From a virus, in IMG/VR virus record IMGVR_UViG_3300020179_000046, positions 1 to 52,539 of that record: DNA of 52,539 nt. One strand, 5' to 3'. A model generated the notes under the pieces. It searched no databases, had not been told where the DNA came from, and saw nothing but the letters and a program-made list of their open reading frames with translations. The stretch's first letter is position 1; every line of letters begins with the position of its first letter. Made by a program: the position numbers and the translations under genes. Below, piece by piece: positions 51,163 through 52,539 of the stretch.

Positions 51163-52539
51163 ATGTACAACGCAGAACACCTTCAAGAGAAGTGGGCTCC
51201 AATTCTAGAGCACACAGGTCTTGATTCAATCAAAGATTCACACCGTAAAGCAGTTACGGCTATCCTTCTAGAAAACCAAGAGCGTTTCCTACGTGAAGAG
51301 CGTGGAATGCTTACAGAAGCGCCTTCTTCACCAACCATGTCGGCTGGTACAGGTGGTTTCACAGGTTCGGGTGCTAACCCTCCTGTTGCAGGTTTTGATC
51401 CAGTTCTAATTTCACTCATCAGACGTTCAATGCCAAAACTAATGGCATATGACATCTGTGGTGTTCAACCAATGAGTGCTCCAACAGGTCTAATTTTCGC
51501 AATGCGTTCACATCGTGGTACTGATCGTGATGGTAACGGCGCTACTCCAAACGTATTTGATAACGAGACCTTCTTTAATGAAGTTCCATCTGGATTCTCT
51601 GCTGCAGGCGGTGCTTACAGTGCTGTAGCTGGTGAAACCGCAACAAACCCTGCTGTGCTTAACGCTGCAGGTGCATATTCTGCAGGTCCTGGTGGTATGA
51701 ACACCACTGCACTTGAGCAACTAGGTTCTGATCCTGCTGCTGCATTCCGCGAGATGTCATTCAGCATTGAAAAAGTTGCTGTTGAAGCAAAGGGTCGTGC
51801 TCTAAAAGCTGAGTACTCACTAGAACTCGCTCAAGACCTCAAGGCAGTTCATGGTCTTGATGCTGAGACTGAACTTGCAAACATCCTTTCTGCAGAAGTT
51901 CTTGCAGAAATCAACCGTGAAGTAGTTCGTACCATCTACGTAACTGCAAAGCCTGGTGCTCAGAACAACGTTGCAAACGCTGGTACGTTTGACCTTGACG
52001 TTGATTCAAACGGTCGTTGGATGGCAGAGAAGTTCAAGGGTCTCATTTATCAAATTGAGAGAGACGCTAACGCAATCGGTCACGAGACTCGTAGAGGGAA
52101 GGGTAACTTCCTCGTCTGTTCTGCAGACGTTGCAAGTGCTCTCGCAATGGCAGGTGTAATGGATTACACCCCAGCACTCAATGGTAACAACGCTCTCGCA
52201 GGTGTTGATGATACCGAGTCAACTCTAGTTGGTACTCTAAACGGTCGTATCAAGGTTTATGTTGATCCATATTCCGCGAACATCTCTAACGAGCACTATT
52301 ATGTAATGGGTTACAAGGGTACTTCTGCATATGATGCAGGTCTCTTCTACTGCCCATACGTTCCTCTCCAAATGGTTCGTTCCATTGGTCAGGACACCTT
52401 CCAACCAAAGATTGGATTCAAGACACGTTACGGAATGGTTGCAAACCCATTCTCACGTGGCACCACTCAGTCTTCTTCTGCAATTGTTGCAAACAGCAAC
52501 GTATACTACAGAAGAACCAGAGTTATCAACCTCATGTGA
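51163..52539 (+). CDS. 23: Major capsid protein gp23
   Basis: 458 residues against 521 in T4. The start (Y-N-A-E-H-L-Q-E-K-W-A-P-I-L) and the HK97-fold core are typical: P-V-L-I-S-L-I-R-R-S-M-P-K-L near 86-97, Y-D-I-C-G-V-Q-P-M, F-S-I-E-K-V-A-V-E-A-K-G-R-A-L-K-A-E-Y-S, and the end G-F-K-T-R-Y-G-M-V-A-N-P-F. Gp21 should remove the first 52 residues after L50-T51-E52. The cleavage site precedes a Ser/Gly-rich stretch, as in T4. Codon use is visibly more C-rich than in the baseplate genes, consistent with high expression. The gene ends exactly at the window edge. Confidence 0.97.
   Translation: MYNAEHLQEKWAPILEHTGLDSIKDSHRKAVTAILLENQERFLREERGMLTEAPSSPTMSAGTGGFTGSGANPPVAGFDPVLISLIRRSMPKLMAYDICGVQPMSAPTGLIFAMRSHRGTDRDGNGATPNVFDNETFFNEVPSGFSAAGGAYSAVAGETATNPAVLNAAGAYSAGPGGMNTTALEQLGSDPAAAFREMSFSIEKVAVEAKGRALKAEYSLELAQDLKAVHGLDAETELANILSAEVLAEINREVVRTIYVTAKPGAQNNVANAGTFDLDVDSNGRWMAEKFKGLIYQIERDANAIGHETRRGKGNFLVCSADVASALAMAGVMDYTPALNGNNALAGVDDTESTLVGTLNGRIKVYVDPYSANISNEHYYVMGYKGTSAYDAGLFYCPYVPLQMVRSIGQDTFQPKIGFKTRYGMVANPFSRGTTQSSSAIVANSNVYYRRTRVINLM

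Noticed and set aside
1-52539. tRNA genes, photosynthesis genes, integrase or attachment sites
   Set aside because: I looked for cloverleaf-like gaps, psbA/D-like frames and recombinases and saw none. All gaps are too short for tRNAs except three AT-rich ones that show no such structure.

Overview
The window reads as a 52.5 kb piece of a T4-like myovirus genome, most likely a marine cyanophage. It holds the T4 morphogenesis genes in T4 order (25, 6, a giant gene in the place of 7, 8, 13, 14, 15, 16, 17, 18, 19, 20, 67, 21, 22, 23). All are on the + strand, tightly packed and AT-rich, with T4-type late promoter boxes (TATAAATA and close variants) in the short gaps. The cyanobacterial host is inferred from overall resemblance to cyanomyoviruses. 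No photosynthesis gene, tRNA, integrase or rRNA is visible here, so the host is not proven. Related pelagic myoviruses are the main alternative.

Left end (1-2300): a run of very small genes chained by ATGA stop/start overlaps. It contains one HNH endonuclease, several 50-80 residue proteins of unknown function, a GTG-start gene, and a separately promoted AbrB/MazE-like small protein. It looks like accessory or host-takeover DNA.

Baseplate region (2300-32700): a large structural protein of uncertain identity, a PAAR spike tip, a self-contained small-gene cassette (sigma70 promoter, 48-codon highly basic gene, intrinsic terminator), gp25, gp6, a 4956-residue giant built of beta-type repeats, gp8, a 2133-residue DUF4815-like protein and three small genes. 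A fibre-like protein with seven 162-bp repeats follows (32708-35848).

Neck, packaging and head (35873-52539): gp13, gp14, gp15 and gp16 come first. A 2.3 kb accessory block then separates gp16 from gp17. It includes a 483-residue basic protein whose N-terminus resembles the capsid-targeting peptide of T4 internal proteins. After it come gp17 (terminase), a zinc-finger remnant, gp18 sheath, gp19 tube, gp20 portal, gp67-like core protein, gp21 protease, gp22 scaffold and gp23 capsid. The window ends exactly at the gp23 stop codon.

How the parts work together: gp20, gp67, gp22, gp21 and gp23 build and mature the prohead; gp16/gp17 fill it; gp13/14/15 close and join head to tail; gp18/19 form the contractile tail; gp25, gp6, the giant protein, gp8 and PAAR form the baseplate and spike. 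The large repeat proteins are the likely host-contact parts. No gap exceeds about 85 bases, so no gene-free stretch of 300 bases exists.
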